DNA of 64,000 bases, taken from Actinomycetaceae bacterium MB13-C1-2. GTDB taxonomy: Bacteria; Actinomycetota; Actinomycetes; Actinomycetales; Actinomycetaceae. Both the position numbers and the translations under genes were made by a program. The notes beneath the pieces are model-generated. The model did not search any database. It saw only the letters and a program-made list of their open reading frames with translations, and had not been told where the DNA came from. Positions 45,196 to 53,315 of the stretch are shown piece after piece. The stretch lies in assembly GCA_035621235.1 (NCBI GenBank), contig CP141731.1, forward strand, positions 1,798,001 through 1,862,000, given 5' to 3'. Positions within the stretch are counted from its first letter, which is position 1. Every line of letters begins with the position of its first letter.

Positions 45196-46176
45196 ATGAG
45201 CGAACCCGGACTAGAAGTAGCCCCTAACGGGGTTGATCGCCCGCTGATTTCCCGAGTAAACGCGATGGTTCTTGGTGGAATAATCGTCGCTTTGGTTCTA
45301 GTCGGGAGCTTTTGGGACCTGCAGATATCCGAGTTACTCTTTGACCCAACTGTGCTCTCGGATCCTAGGCACGCCAATGTTTTCGGCGTGTTTGGCGCCG
45401 CGTTCGGCGAGGTTCCTTTGGGCCTGGCAATGGTCACCGCCGGGACGCTGTTCATTGCTTACAGAGAGCGAAACAGGACGTGGACGATGATCCTCCAGTT
45501 GGTTGGAGGAATACTGCTGTTTTTGGTAGGAACGCTGCTAGTAATGTACTTGCCGTCGAGGTATCTGCCTATATCGCTTGTTGCTACGACCATAATCGGA
45601 GCGGTGATAGTCGTTGCTGTCACGTGGGGTGTTCTGAAGTTAGCATCCGGGGCCGATGGAAAACTGGCACTCCGCGTCGCTCTGGTCCTGTTCGTGGTGG
45701 CGGTGGTTGAACTCGTCCTAGTCAATGTGATCAAGATCGGTTGGGAGCGTCCCCGGATGAGAATGCTTGAGGAAATGGCCGGGGAAGGAATCGATGGTCT
45801 CGGTTTCAACTCCTGGTGGCAGATCGGAGATGCCGCTAAGGCTGAAGTAACCGGTACCGGGCTGATCGAACACGAGGAGTTCAAATCCTTCCCGTCGGGG
45901 CACACGGCTAACGCGGCACTGCTAATAATGCTGACTGTTCTCCCCGTTTTGCGCCCCGCTCTGGAGAAATGGAAGGGAGCGTTCTTCTGGATTGGGGCTG
46001 TATGGGCGTTCATGGTTGCGTTCTCCCGAATGGTTATGGGCGCTCATTTTCTGACCGACACTATGTTCGGACTGACGGTGACGTTCATAACGATCCTGGT
46101 CGTGTACCGGCTTGTTTTTCCTAATGGCTTGACCACCGATATCGAGTCACTGCCAGACCGTCCGAGAAAGGTGTGA
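45196..46176 (+). CDS. PAP2-family membrane phosphatase
   Basis: 326-residue membrane protein with about six to seven membrane segments and the three-part phosphatidic-acid-phosphatase site: KIGWERPRM, FPSGHTAN and SRMVMGAHFLTD (catalytic His residues in the last two). Likely dephosphorylates an isoprenoid or phospholipid substrate on the outer face; which one is unknown. ATG 45196 follows AGAGGGGATCTCC. Only 4 bases separate it from the first GH3 gene, so the three genes 45196-51410 look like one operon. Confidence 0.88.
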   Translation: MSEPGLEVAPNGVDRPLISRVNAMVLGGIIVALVLVGSFWDLQISELLFDPTVLSDPRHANVFGVFGAAFGEVPLGLAMVTAGTLFIAYRERNRTWTMILQLVGGILLFLVGTLLVMYLPSRYLPISLVATTIIGAVIVVAVTWGVLKLASGADGKLALRVALVLFVVAVVELVLVNVIKIGWERPRMRMLEEMAGEGIDGLGFNSWWQIGDAAKAEVTGTGLIEHEEFKSFPSGHTANAALLIMLTVLPVLRPALEKWKGAFFWIGAVWAFMVAFSRMVMGAHFLTDTMFGLTVTFITILVVYRLVFPNGLTTDIESLPDRPRKV

Positions 46177-46180
46177 GCGC

Positions 46181-48628
46181 GTGAGCACAACCGTTAGCCA
46201 TCCCGACCTAATCGATCAGATGACTCTCGACGAGAAGGCGGCGCTGATGTCCGGGGCCAACTTCTGGAACACGAAGAGCATCGACCGACTGGACATTCCG
46301 TCGATCATGCTCACCGATGGACCACACGGTCTGCGAAAGCAAGCGGGTGCGGCCGACCATCTCGGACTAAACGCGTCCGTCCCGGCGACGTGTTTCCCGA
46401 CCGCTGCGACGTTAGCGAACACTTGGGATCGCGATCTACTGTTCGAAATTGGAGCAGCACTGGGAGCTGAGGCGGCAGCCGAAAACGTTAGTGTTCTTCT
46501 AGGCCCCGGCATGAACATCAAGCGCAACCCGCTTGGAGGAAGAAACTTCGAGTACTTTTCTGAGGATCCGTTGCTGTCGGGTGAACTCGCTGCGGCATTC
46601 GTAATGGGGGTGCAGTCTAAGGGTGTCGGCGCGTCGGTTAAGCACTTCGCAGTTAACAGTCAGGAAACGCACCGGATGAGTGTTGACGAGGTGGTCGATA
46701 CCCGCGCACTCCACGAAATCTATCTTGAGGGCTTCCGCATAGCGATTGAGAAAGCCAAGCCCTACACGGTCATGTCAGCGTACAACCGAGTGAACGGGGA
46801 GTACGCGAACGAGAGCCAGGAACTAATGACTGATGTCCTCCGCAACCGGTGGGGTTACAAGGGCCTCGTGGTAACCGACTGGGGTGGAAGTAACGACCGA
46901 GTGGCTGGAATCCTGGCGAGCAATGCACTTGAGATGCCGTCGACGGGCGGAATCACGGACGCGGAGATTGTCGATGCCGTAAAGACGGGAGCCTTGGACG
47001 AAAGAATCCTTGATCAGCGAGTCGACGAGCTCCTGACTCTTATTGATCGCACAGCGACCGCCCGCATACCTGGCGTTGCTCCCGACCTTGAAACAAACCA
47101 CGTCCTTGCTGAGCAGGGCGCGCTGGAGGGGCTAGTTCTTCTAAAGAACCACGACGGAGCGTTGCCACTCAAACCGGGGATCCGCGTTGCCGTTGTCGGT
47201 GAGTTTGCGCAGAAAATCCGGATTCAGGGCGCTGGAAGTTCTCTGGTGAATCCAACTCGGGATACTTCGCCGCTCGAAGAAATGGAGGCGGCCGGAGTCA
47301 ACGTGATCGGATTCGCCCCCGGTTATAGGCGACACGGTGGCTGGTCGCAGCGCATGAGAGAAGAAGCAAACCAGTTGGCTAGGCGAGCGGACCGGGTTAT
47401 TTTCTTCGCCGGGCTCGACGAATCAAGTGAGGGCGAATGCGCTGATAGGCGTCACATGCACCTCCCGAAGAATCAGTTGATTCTGCTACGAGATCTGATT
47501 CGTGCCGGTCATAGGATTACCGTGGTTCTAGTTGGGGGATCGCCAGTCGAACTGCCGTTTGAGCCAGCCGTCGACTCCATCCTTGGCGGCTATCTCTCGG
47601 GGCAGGGCGCGGCTCACGCTATCGCCCAGGTACTGATGGGAAAGTCAAACCCTAGTGGACACTTGGCGGAGACCTGGCCCCTGACGTACGAAGACGTGCC
47701 CTCGTCGAGCGACTTTGGCTTGGGCGAAACCACGCAGGAGCACCGCGAGAGCATCTACGTCGGCTATCGCTACTATGACAAGGTCCAAGCGCCCGTCAGA
47801 TACTGCTTCGGGCACGGCCTGAGTTACACCTCGTTTACCTTTACCGACATGGTTGCAGATAGTGAGGGGGCGACGGTGAGCGTGCAGAACACCGGTGATC
47901 GAGACGGTGCCGAAGTGGTGCAGGTATACCTTCGTCCCCCAACGGAACTAGGTTTTGTAGCGCCTCAGTCACTTCAGGGCTTCATTAGAATTCGTCTTGC
48001 AGCGGGAGAGACGAAGACGGTTCAGATTCCTTTCGCCGAACACGCGTTTGATGTTTTTGACGTTGCGGGGGACGACTGGCGTCGGATCGGAGGGACGTAC
48101 GAGGTTCTGATCGGGTCTTCCTCACGAGACATTCGATTGCGAACGACCATCGAGGTCAAGGGCGAGGAAGCTAAGCTCCCGTATGAACCTTCGGCTCTGT
48201 CCAGTTACTACTCAGGGTGGGTGAAGAGGGCTTCAGACCAGGAGTTTGCCACGCTGCTTGGTCGAGAACTCCCCGAGCTCCACTGGGATCGGACAGCTCC
48301 TTTGAACAGGTTGAGCATTCTGGCCGAAACGAAGGGGCGAGGAGGACTGGCCAGCGGTGTGCACGGTCTGTTGTCCGCCACCCAGAAGGCCCTCGGAGTA
48401 GCGGGGCGCCCCATCGATGCCAATCAGATCAATTTCGCGTTGGATTTACCTTTGCGGAACCTTCCGAGATTCTCTGCTGGGGCGTTCAGTGAGGCGGCAC
48501 TCGATGTGCTACTAGATGCTCTCAACGGTGAGTGGCGACGGGTTTTTGCACGCGCTCGCAACCTGCCAAAGCGACTGAAGACCAGATCAAGTTCAAGGAC
48601 CCAAGAAATGGGCACAAGCGAAAGATAG
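46181..48628 (+). CDS. GH3 beta-glycosidase (standard domain order, cytoplasmic)
   Basis: 815 residues, no signal peptide or membrane segment. Seen: GH3 N-terminal barrel (about 10-285) with LTDGPHGLR, GPGMNIKRNPLGGRNFEYFSE in two parts, KHFAVNSQETHR and the nucleophile D233 in VVTDWGG; GH3 C-terminal domain (about 305-515) with candidate acid/base E417 in SSEGECADR; a FnIII-like domain (about 560-660); then a C-terminal part of about 150 residues I cannot name. Likely a beta-glucosidase or beta-xylosidase; sugar preference is not readable. GTG start at 46181. It precedes a second, permuted GH3 gene by 4 bases. Confidence 0.92.
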   Translation: MSTTVSHPDLIDQMTLDEKAALMSGANFWNTKSIDRLDIPSIMLTDGPHGLRKQAGAADHLGLNASVPATCFPTAATLANTWDRDLLFEIGAALGAEAAAENVSVLLGPGMNIKRNPLGGRNFEYFSEDPLLSGELAAAFVMGVQSKGVGASVKHFAVNSQETHRMSVDEVVDTRALHEIYLEGFRIAIEKAKPYTVMSAYNRVNGEYANESQELMTDVLRNRWGYKGLVVTDWGGSNDRVAGILASNALEMPSTGGITDAEIVDAVKTGALDERILDQRVDELLTLIDRTATARIPGVAPDLETNHVLAEQGALEGLVLLKNHDGALPLKPGIRVAVVGEFAQKIRIQGAGSSLVNPTRDTSPLEEMEAAGVNVIGFAPGYRRHGGWSQRMREEANQLARRADRVIFFAGLDESSEGECADRRHMHLPKNQLILLRDLIRAGHRITVVLVGGSPVELPFEPAVDSILGGYLSGQGAAHAIAQVLMGKSNPSGHLAETWPLTYEDVPSSSDFGLGETTQEHRESIYVGYRYYDKVQAPVRYCFGHGLSYTSFTFTDMVADSEGATVSVQNTGDRDGAEVVQVYLRPPTELGFVAPQSLQGFIRIRLAAGETKTVQIPFAEHAFDVFDVAGDDWRRIGGTYEVLIGSSSRDIRLRTTIEVKGEEAKLPYEPSALSSYYSGWVKRASDQEFATLLGRELPELHWDRTAPLNRLSILAETKGRGGLASGVHGLLSATQKALGVAGRPIDANQINFALDLPLRNLPRFSAGAFSEAALDVLLDALNGEWRRVFARARNLPKRLKTRSSSRTQEMGTSER

Positions 48629-48632
48629 TGCG

Positions 48633-51410
48633 TTGACAGACCAAGCAGAGATTCCCGAATCGGCTGGATCAGTATCCGAGTCTGTGAGGCGGAGTCGCAA
48701 AGAGATAAAGCGTGACGCAGTAGCGGCCGCGCGAGAAGAAAAAGACGCAAGGATAGCGATTAAGGCGTTGCCTCCAAAAGAGCGTAAGGCAGCGGAGAAC
48801 GCAGCAAAAGAAACCAACAAGCGAGAAAAGACGGCGCGGCAAGCGGCACGAAAGCAAATGCCTCGTTCTGAGCGGAAAGCGGACAAACGCGAAGCTCGCA
48901 TTTTCCGCAAGGTTGCGCATCGTCGTCGTAGAGCAGTCGGATGGGGAATTGTTGCAGTCGTAGTGGTGGGAGTAGCAGTGGCCGCCGCCCCCTACGTGTC
49001 GGACATCAGGCGCCTGTTCAGCATTACTGCCAACTCAGAAACTGCTGAAGGGCAGGCCGCGCGTGAAGCGGGAATGCGGGTTGCGAATCAGGTCTCGGAC
49101 GAGGGACTTGTGCTACTAAAGAACGATGGTGACCTGCTGCCGGTCCGAGATGGAAAGATTAACGTCTTCGGTTTCGCCTCGTTCAATGTGCGCTACGGCG
49201 GCGGCGGGTCGGGCGGAGCTGATCTCTCACAGGCCGTTAACCTATATGACGCTCTTCAAGGTGCCGGTATCGAATACAACCCGGAGCTGTTCAAGACGAT
49301 GCAGGACAACGGAGCCTCGCTCAACACGGCTAACTCCACCGGATTGGTCCAGGTCGTAAAGTCGTTCGTCCTGCCGACCAAGGAAGATGAAAAAGCCCCG
49401 ACGTACCTGACGGATGAAGTCATGGAACAGGCGGCTCAATTCTCAGATGTTGCTCTGGTGGTGATTGGAAACGATGGGGTTGAGGCTCAAGACTTCGCTC
49501 CCGAACAACTGCGACTTACCCAGGTTCAGCGTGACCTGCTTGATCGCATTTCTTCTAAGTTCGAGAACATCGTTGTCATCATTAACTCTGGTAATCAGAT
49601 GGAACTTGGGTTTCTCGACGAGTACCCGCAGATCAAGAGTGCCTTATGGATTGGTACCCCCGGTCCGTTCGGCACGGTCTCACTGGCGGATACGCTCGCA
49701 GGAGATATCAACCCATCAGGACGCCTGAGCAACACGTACGCATACGACGTCGAGACGGCCCCTGCAACCGTCAATTTCGGTGACTACAAGTACGAGAACG
49801 CCAAGCGGGCATTCCTCAACTACCAAGAGGGGATCTACGTCGGATACCGCTATTACGAAACACGGTATGAGGCGGACGAGGCCGGGTACCAACAGGCGGT
49901 TCAGTTCCCGTTTGGCTATGGTTTGAGTTACACAGACTTCGAATGGAAGGTCTCAGAGCCGGTTATTGACGCAGATCAGATTGCGATTGTTGTCGAAGTG
50001 ACCAACAGCGGCAGCCGCGCGGGGAAGGACGTTGTTCAGGTCTACTACACCCCACCATGGAGCGAGGGTGGAATCGAGAAGTCCTCGAAGAACCTGGTGG
50101 CGTACCAGAAGACCTCTGAGATTGCCCCTGGAGACACCGAAACGGTGAAGTTGGTGTTCCCAGTGCGCGACATGTCCTCGTGGGACGAGTCTGGCGGCGG
50201 AGGATACGTACTTGATGCCGGAGGTTACAAGATCCACGTGAGTAGCGACGCTCACAACTCCGTTGCCGCGTTCGACTATGTCGTTCCTACGAGGGTCGAG
50301 TATCGACAAGACGAGGTAACGGGCACGGAGCTTATGAACCTGTTCCCCTATGCGCACGGTGATTTTTCCTATCTATCACGCGGTGACTGGGAGGGCACGT
50401 ATCCAAATCCCGACGACAGGAACTATGTCGCAAGTCAAGAGTTACTGGATGCCATGTTCCCAAAGGATATTCCGGCCGAGGGAGAACTCCCGATCTACGG
50501 TGCGGACAACGGGATCATGCTCGCTGATCTCAAGGGTCTTTCCTTCAATGACGCCAAGTGGGATCTGTTCCTTGACCAACTTACTAAGGAGGAGCAGGTC
50601 AATCTGTTCTCCCGTGGTGGTTGGAAGACTGAGTCGGTGGATCGACTGGGAATTCCCTCCACCGTACTGCTCGATGGGCCAGCGGGTCTCAACTCATTCT
50701 TCAGCAACGTGACTGCAGCGTCGTATCCGACAGCGGCAACAGTGGCGTCGACCTGGAATGACGAACTGGCCCAGACCATCGGTGACGCGGTCGGTGAGGA
50801 AGCAAACGCCTACGGAGTTCAGGGATGGTACGCGCCGGGGATGAACATCCAGCGAAGCGCACTTGGCGGACGCAACTTCGAGTACTACTCTGAGGACCCG
50901 CTTCTGTCAGGCAAGATGGGTGCCGCAATGGTGCGCGGAGCAGAGAATCAGGGCATCGTCACGTTCATGAAGCACTTTGTGCTGAACGATCAGGAAATCA
51001 ATGCGCGGAGCGGCGTTAATGTCTTCGCGAACGAGCAGGCAATGCGTGAGCTCTATCTACGTCCCTTCGAAATCACGGTTAAGGAGGGCGGCGGGACAGG
51101 CGCAATGTCCTCATTCATCCATATCGGTCCAATTTGGTCCGGCGGCAACTCCCAGCTATTGCAAGACCTGTTGCGGGAGCAGTGGGGATTTGAGGGTGTA
51201 GTTTCGACCGATGCGGTTCTTGGCGGGTTCATGAACCCCACATTTGCAGCGCTGAATGGAAACGACCTGATGCTTTCGGCAATGGGTAGTGCCACAGCGA
51301 AGACCACGATGAACGCGGTCAACCACGATCCGGTCGGTGTTGGGAATGCCCTGCGTGAACGAGTTCACCAAATCTGTTACATGGTTTTGGAATCGAACTT
51401 GTTTGACTAG
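48633..51410 (+). CDS. Membrane-anchored GH3 glycosidase with circularly permuted domain order
   Basis: 925 residues. Order seen: a very charged Lys/Arg/Ala-rich cytoplasmic region (1-100), one membrane segment (about 101-120), then the GH3 C-terminal domain first (about 145-400, beginning VSDEGLVLLKND and including GDINPSGRLSNTYAYD), FnIII-like domain (about 440-550), and last the GH3 catalytic barrel (about 636-910): LLDGPAGLN, YAPGMNIQRSALGGRNFEYY, KHFVLNDQE and nucleophile-position D860 in VVSTDAVLGG. Ordinary GH3 proteins run barrel, C-domain, FnIII, as does the gene just upstream. Type II topology would put the enzyme outside. TTG start at 48633. The stop codon lies in the flank of a MITE-like element. 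Confidence 0.88.
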   Translation: MTDQAEIPESAGSVSESVRRSRKEIKRDAVAAAREEKDARIAIKALPPKERKAAENAAKETNKREKTARQAARKQMPRSERKADKREARIFRKVAHRRRRAVGWGIVAVVVVGVAVAAAPYVSDIRRLFSITANSETAEGQAAREAGMRVANQVSDEGLVLLKNDGDLLPVRDGKINVFGFASFNVRYGGGGSGGADLSQAVNLYDALQGAGIEYNPELFKTMQDNGASLNTANSTGLVQVVKSFVLPTKEDEKAPTYLTDEVMEQAAQFSDVALVVIGNDGVEAQDFAPEQLRLTQVQRDLLDRISSKFENIVVIINSGNQMELGFLDEYPQIKSALWIGTPGPFGTVSLADTLAGDINPSGRLSNTYAYDVETAPATVNFGDYKYENAKRAFLNYQEGIYVGYRYYETRYEADEAGYQQAVQFPFGYGLSYTDFEWKVSEPVIDADQIAIVVEVTNSGSRAGKDVVQVYYTPPWSEGGIEKSSKNLVAYQKTSEIAPGDTETVKLVFPVRDMSSWDESGGGGYVLDAGGYKIHVSSDAHNSVAAFDYVVPTRVEYRQDEVTGTELMNLFPYAHGDFSYLSRGDWEGTYPNPDDRNYVASQELLDAMFPKDIPAEGELPIYGADNGIMLADLKGLSFNDAKWDLFLDQLTKEEQVNLFSRGGWKTESVDRLGIPSTVLLDGPAGLNSFFSNVTAASYPTAATVASTWNDELAQTIGDAVGEEANAYGVQGWYAPGMNIQRSALGGRNFEYYSEDPLLSGKMGAAMVRGAENQGIVTFMKHFVLNDQEINARSGVNVFANEQAMRELYLRPFEITVKEGGGTGAMSSFIHIGPIWSGGNSQLLQDLLREQWGFEGVVSTDAVLGGFMNPTFAALNGNDLMLSAMGSATAKTTMNAVNHDPVGVGNALRERVHQICYMVLESNLFD

Positions 51411-51573
51411 GTTGTGCCTCCTATATCTCTGCTCGCTGTGGTGATCGGGAAATCCGCGTTTGCTACGTTGTTATCGTTGGCTTTGCCACCAGCAAAGCAA
51501 AGCCTCCTCTTCCGCCTTGCAACCACGAATTTCCCGGGCATCCTCGCCTGAGCACAGATATAGGAGACACGCC
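51411..51573. mobile_element. MITE-like inverted-repeat element with CTAG flanks
   Basis: A 163-bp non-coding element. The two ends are inverted copies: CTCCTATATCT on the left (51418-51428) matches AGATATAGGAG on the right (51556-51566), and similarity continues inward for about 50 bases (CGGGAAAT on the left, ATTTCCCG on the right). The centre holds a small hairpin, CTTTGC/GCAAAG. CTAG occurs directly outside both ends (51407-51410 and 51574-51577), consistent with a 4-base target duplication as in IS5-type elements. No transposase. The left CTAG includes the stop codon of the GH3 gene. Confidence 0.65.
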
Positions 51574-51586
51574 CTAGTTGTGTCAG

Positions 51587-51616
51587 CGGGGTCGTGTGAG
51601 TGATCGCACGGCCCCG
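51587..51616 (+). terminator. Hairpin terminator after the GH3 operon
   Basis: CGGGGTCGTGTGA pairs with TCGCACGGCCCCG (one G-U), loop 4 bases. No strong T-run, but it is the last hairpin before the infC promoter region. Confidence 0.5.
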
Positions 51617-51652
51617 TTGTGGGCTGGCTCCTGCTTCCGAGGGAGGCGCTAC

Positions 51653-51661
51653 TGCTAAAGT
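51653..51661 (+). promoter_or_regulatory. Candidate extended -10 promoter for infC
   Basis: TGCTAAAGT fits an extended -10 (TGN-TAAAGT). The best -35 nearby, TGCTTC at 51632, is poor. It would give a leader of about 220 bases ahead of infC. Confidence 0.3.
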
Positions 51662-51790
51662 TGTCATCGACCGTAAGGGTCACGTCATCAGTCGTGGCTC
51701 GACGTAAGTGGAGAAATCCCACCTGGGTGCCGATATCAGGCCCAGCCGCAAGCGGCAGGGAAGATAAGAAGACAGGCGCCGGGTAACAGA

Positions 51791-51856
51791 CGGAATGCTT
51801 TCGCATGCCGCCTGGATTTCTCCGTTGCCACGTCAAAGGGCACGGAGTTTTTCTTT
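51791..51856 (+). terminator. infC leader hairpins with an intrinsic terminator (attenuator candidate)
   Basis: A small hairpin CGGAATGC/GCATGCCG (51791-51810) is followed by CTCCGTTGCC/GGGCACGGAG (51820-51847) and the T-rich run TTTTTCTTT (51848-51856). The terminator ends 30 bases before the infC start. Together with a long leader this suggests transcription attenuation of the infC-rpmI-rplT operon. Confidence 0.65.
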
Positions 51857-51886
51857 GCCCGAAAGAAGTTTTGGAAGGAGAGTCCC

Positions 51887-52537
51887 ATCAGCGACGAACT
51901 TCGTATTAATGACCGCATCCGTGTACCCGAGGTGCGACTAGTTGGCCCTGCGGGCGAACAGGTCGGAGTTGTGCGCGTTGAAGATGCGCTACGGGTTGCC
52001 GAAGATGCCGGTTTAGACCTGGTTGAGGTGGCCCCAGATGCGCGTCCTCCGGTCGCGAAACTGATGGACTATGGGAAGTTCAAGTACGAGGCCGGACAAA
52101 AGGCCCGCGATGCTCGCCGCAATCAGGCGAACACTGCGCTGAAGGAAATTCGCTTCCGCATTAAGATCGACGAGCACGATTTCGAGACAAAGACCGGACA
52201 TGTTCGCCGGTTCCTTGAGCAGGGGGACAAGGTCAAGGTAATGATCATGTTCCGTGGGCGCGAGCAGCAGCGTCCGGAGGCGGGTATTCGTCTTCTTCAA
52301 CGTCTCGCAGAGCAGGTCGAAGAGATCAGCACAGTGGAGTCTCTACCGCGTCAGGATGGACGCAATATGACGATGGTTCTTGCTCCGACTCGCAGGAAGG
52401 CAGACGCAATGGTTGACCAGCGCGAACGCCGACGCGCCGAGCGGGAAGCACGCCGCGCGAAGCACGAGGAACGGGCTCAGCGAGACACTGCTAGGCACGG
52501 AAAGCCTCAGGCCGACTCACAGACCAACGAACAGTAG
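51887..52537 (+). CDS. infC: Translation initiation factor IF-3, AUC start codon
   Basis: 216 residues from an ATC codon at 51887-51889. Evidence for this start: GGAAGGAG at 51873-51880 is 6 bases away; the following residues [19 protein letters not shown] are the conserved IF-3 N terminus; and no in-frame ATG, GTG or TTG lies in the 100 bases upstream. The next GTG (51932) would remove the conserved RIND segment. Known: E. coli infC starts with AUU so that IF-3 can repress its own synthesis. Other motifs seen: [45 protein letters not shown] and the C-terminal basic tail. First gene of infC-rpmI-rplT. Confidence 0.95.
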   Translation: MSDELRINDRIRVPEVRLVGPAGEQVGVVRVEDALRVAEDAGLDLVEVAPDARPPVAKLMDYGKFKYEAGQKARDARRNQANTALKEIRFRIKIDEHDFETKTGHVRRFLEQGDKVKVMIMFRGREQQRPEAGIRLLQRLAEQVEEISTVESLPRQDGRNMTMVLAPTRRKADAMVDQRERRRAEREARRAKHEERAQRDTARHGKPQADSQTNEQ

Positions 52538-52611
52538 TAGAACAGACTTCTGCGCGCGGGCCTCTAACGGGGTCTGGATGCGTCGCAGGAAAACGAAATA
52601 GGGAAAAGAAG

Positions 52612-52806
52612 ATGCCGAAGAACAAGACTCACTCCGGTGCTAAGAAGCGCTTTCGCACCACGGGCTCTGGAAAGCTCATGCGCCAGCGCGCTGGTCGCCG
52701 TCACCTGCTCGAACACAAGTCCTCACGCCGTACACGCCGTCTAGAGGGTGACGTTGTCGTTGCAAAGAACGACCAGAAAGAAGTTCGTCGCCTGCTGGGC
52801 AAGTGA
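52612..52806 (+). CDS. rpmI: Ribosomal protein bL35
   Basis: 64-residue basic protein of the 50S subunit. Seen: [21 protein letters not shown] start in family form, and [16 protein letters not shown]. Usual position between infC and rplT; 74 bases after infC. Confidence 0.97.
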   Translation: MPKNKTHSGAKKRFRTTGSGKLMRQRAGRRHLLEHKSSRRTRRLEGDVVVAKNDQKEVRRLLGK

Positions 52807-52835
52807 CGCTGAACTGGAAATAGGAGAGAACTTCA

Positions 52836-53219
52836 ATGGCACGTGTAAAGCGCTCAGTCAACGCTAAGAAGAAGCGTCGCGAGGTACTTGAACAGGCATC
52901 GGGCTACCGCGGACAGCGTTCACGCCTGTACCGCAAGGCGAAAGAACAGGTAACCCACTCAAACGTCTACGCCTACCGCGATCGTCGTAATAAGAAGCGT
53001 GACTTCCGTCGTCTGTGGATCCAGCGCATCAACGCTGCGGCTCGCGCCGAGGGACTAACCTACAACCGCCTTATCCAGGGCCTTAACTTGGCAGGGGTTG
53101 AAGTTGATCGCCGTATGCTCGCTGAGTTGGCCGTCAACGAGCCTGCCAGCTTCTCGGCACTCGTAAAGGTTGCAAAGGACGCGCTGCCCGAGGACGTAAA
53201 CGCCCCTAAGGCCGCCTAG
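52836..53219 (+). CDS. rplT: Ribosomal protein bL20
   Basis: 127 residues; binds 23S rRNA early in assembly. Seen: [20 protein letters not shown]-type start, [36 protein letters not shown], and [20 protein letters not shown]. Follows rpmI by 29 bases, preceded by GGAGAGAAC. In many bacteria L20 (or L35 region) regulates this operon through the leader, which would fit the attenuator upstream. Confidence 0.97.
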   Translation: MARVKRSVNAKKKRREVLEQASGYRGQRSRLYRKAKEQVTHSNVYAYRDRRNKKRDFRRLWIQRINAAARAEGLTYNRLIQGLNLAGVEVDRRMLAELAVNEPASFSALVKVAKDALPEDVNAPKAA

Positions 53220-53242
53220 TTTCGCTTCGTAAGAACGCAAGT

Positions 53243-53315
53243 AGAACGCCCGCTCATGCTCGACAACACCAGGTCCGAACGGATCAGGAAAGTTACGGCG
53301 CTGAGCGGGCGTTCT
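53243..53315 (+). other. 14-bp inverted repeat spanning the start of the SpoU methyltransferase gene
   Basis: AGAACGCCCGCTCA (53243-53256) and TGAGCGGGCGTTCT (53302-53315) are perfect inverted repeats with a 45-base loop. The left arm ends in the first base of the ATG (53256) and the right arm lies in codons 16-20. It may end rplT transcripts and/or hide the start codon. Confidence 0.6.

Noticed and set aside
45196-51410. Prophage or integrated plasmid
   Set aside because: No integrase, no tRNA target, no phage or plasmid genes; only metabolic genes and one small inverted-repeat element.
51407-51667. Small minus-strand gene in the infC upstream gap
   Set aside because: It lies over the inverted-repeat element and terminator hairpin and shows no ribosome site.
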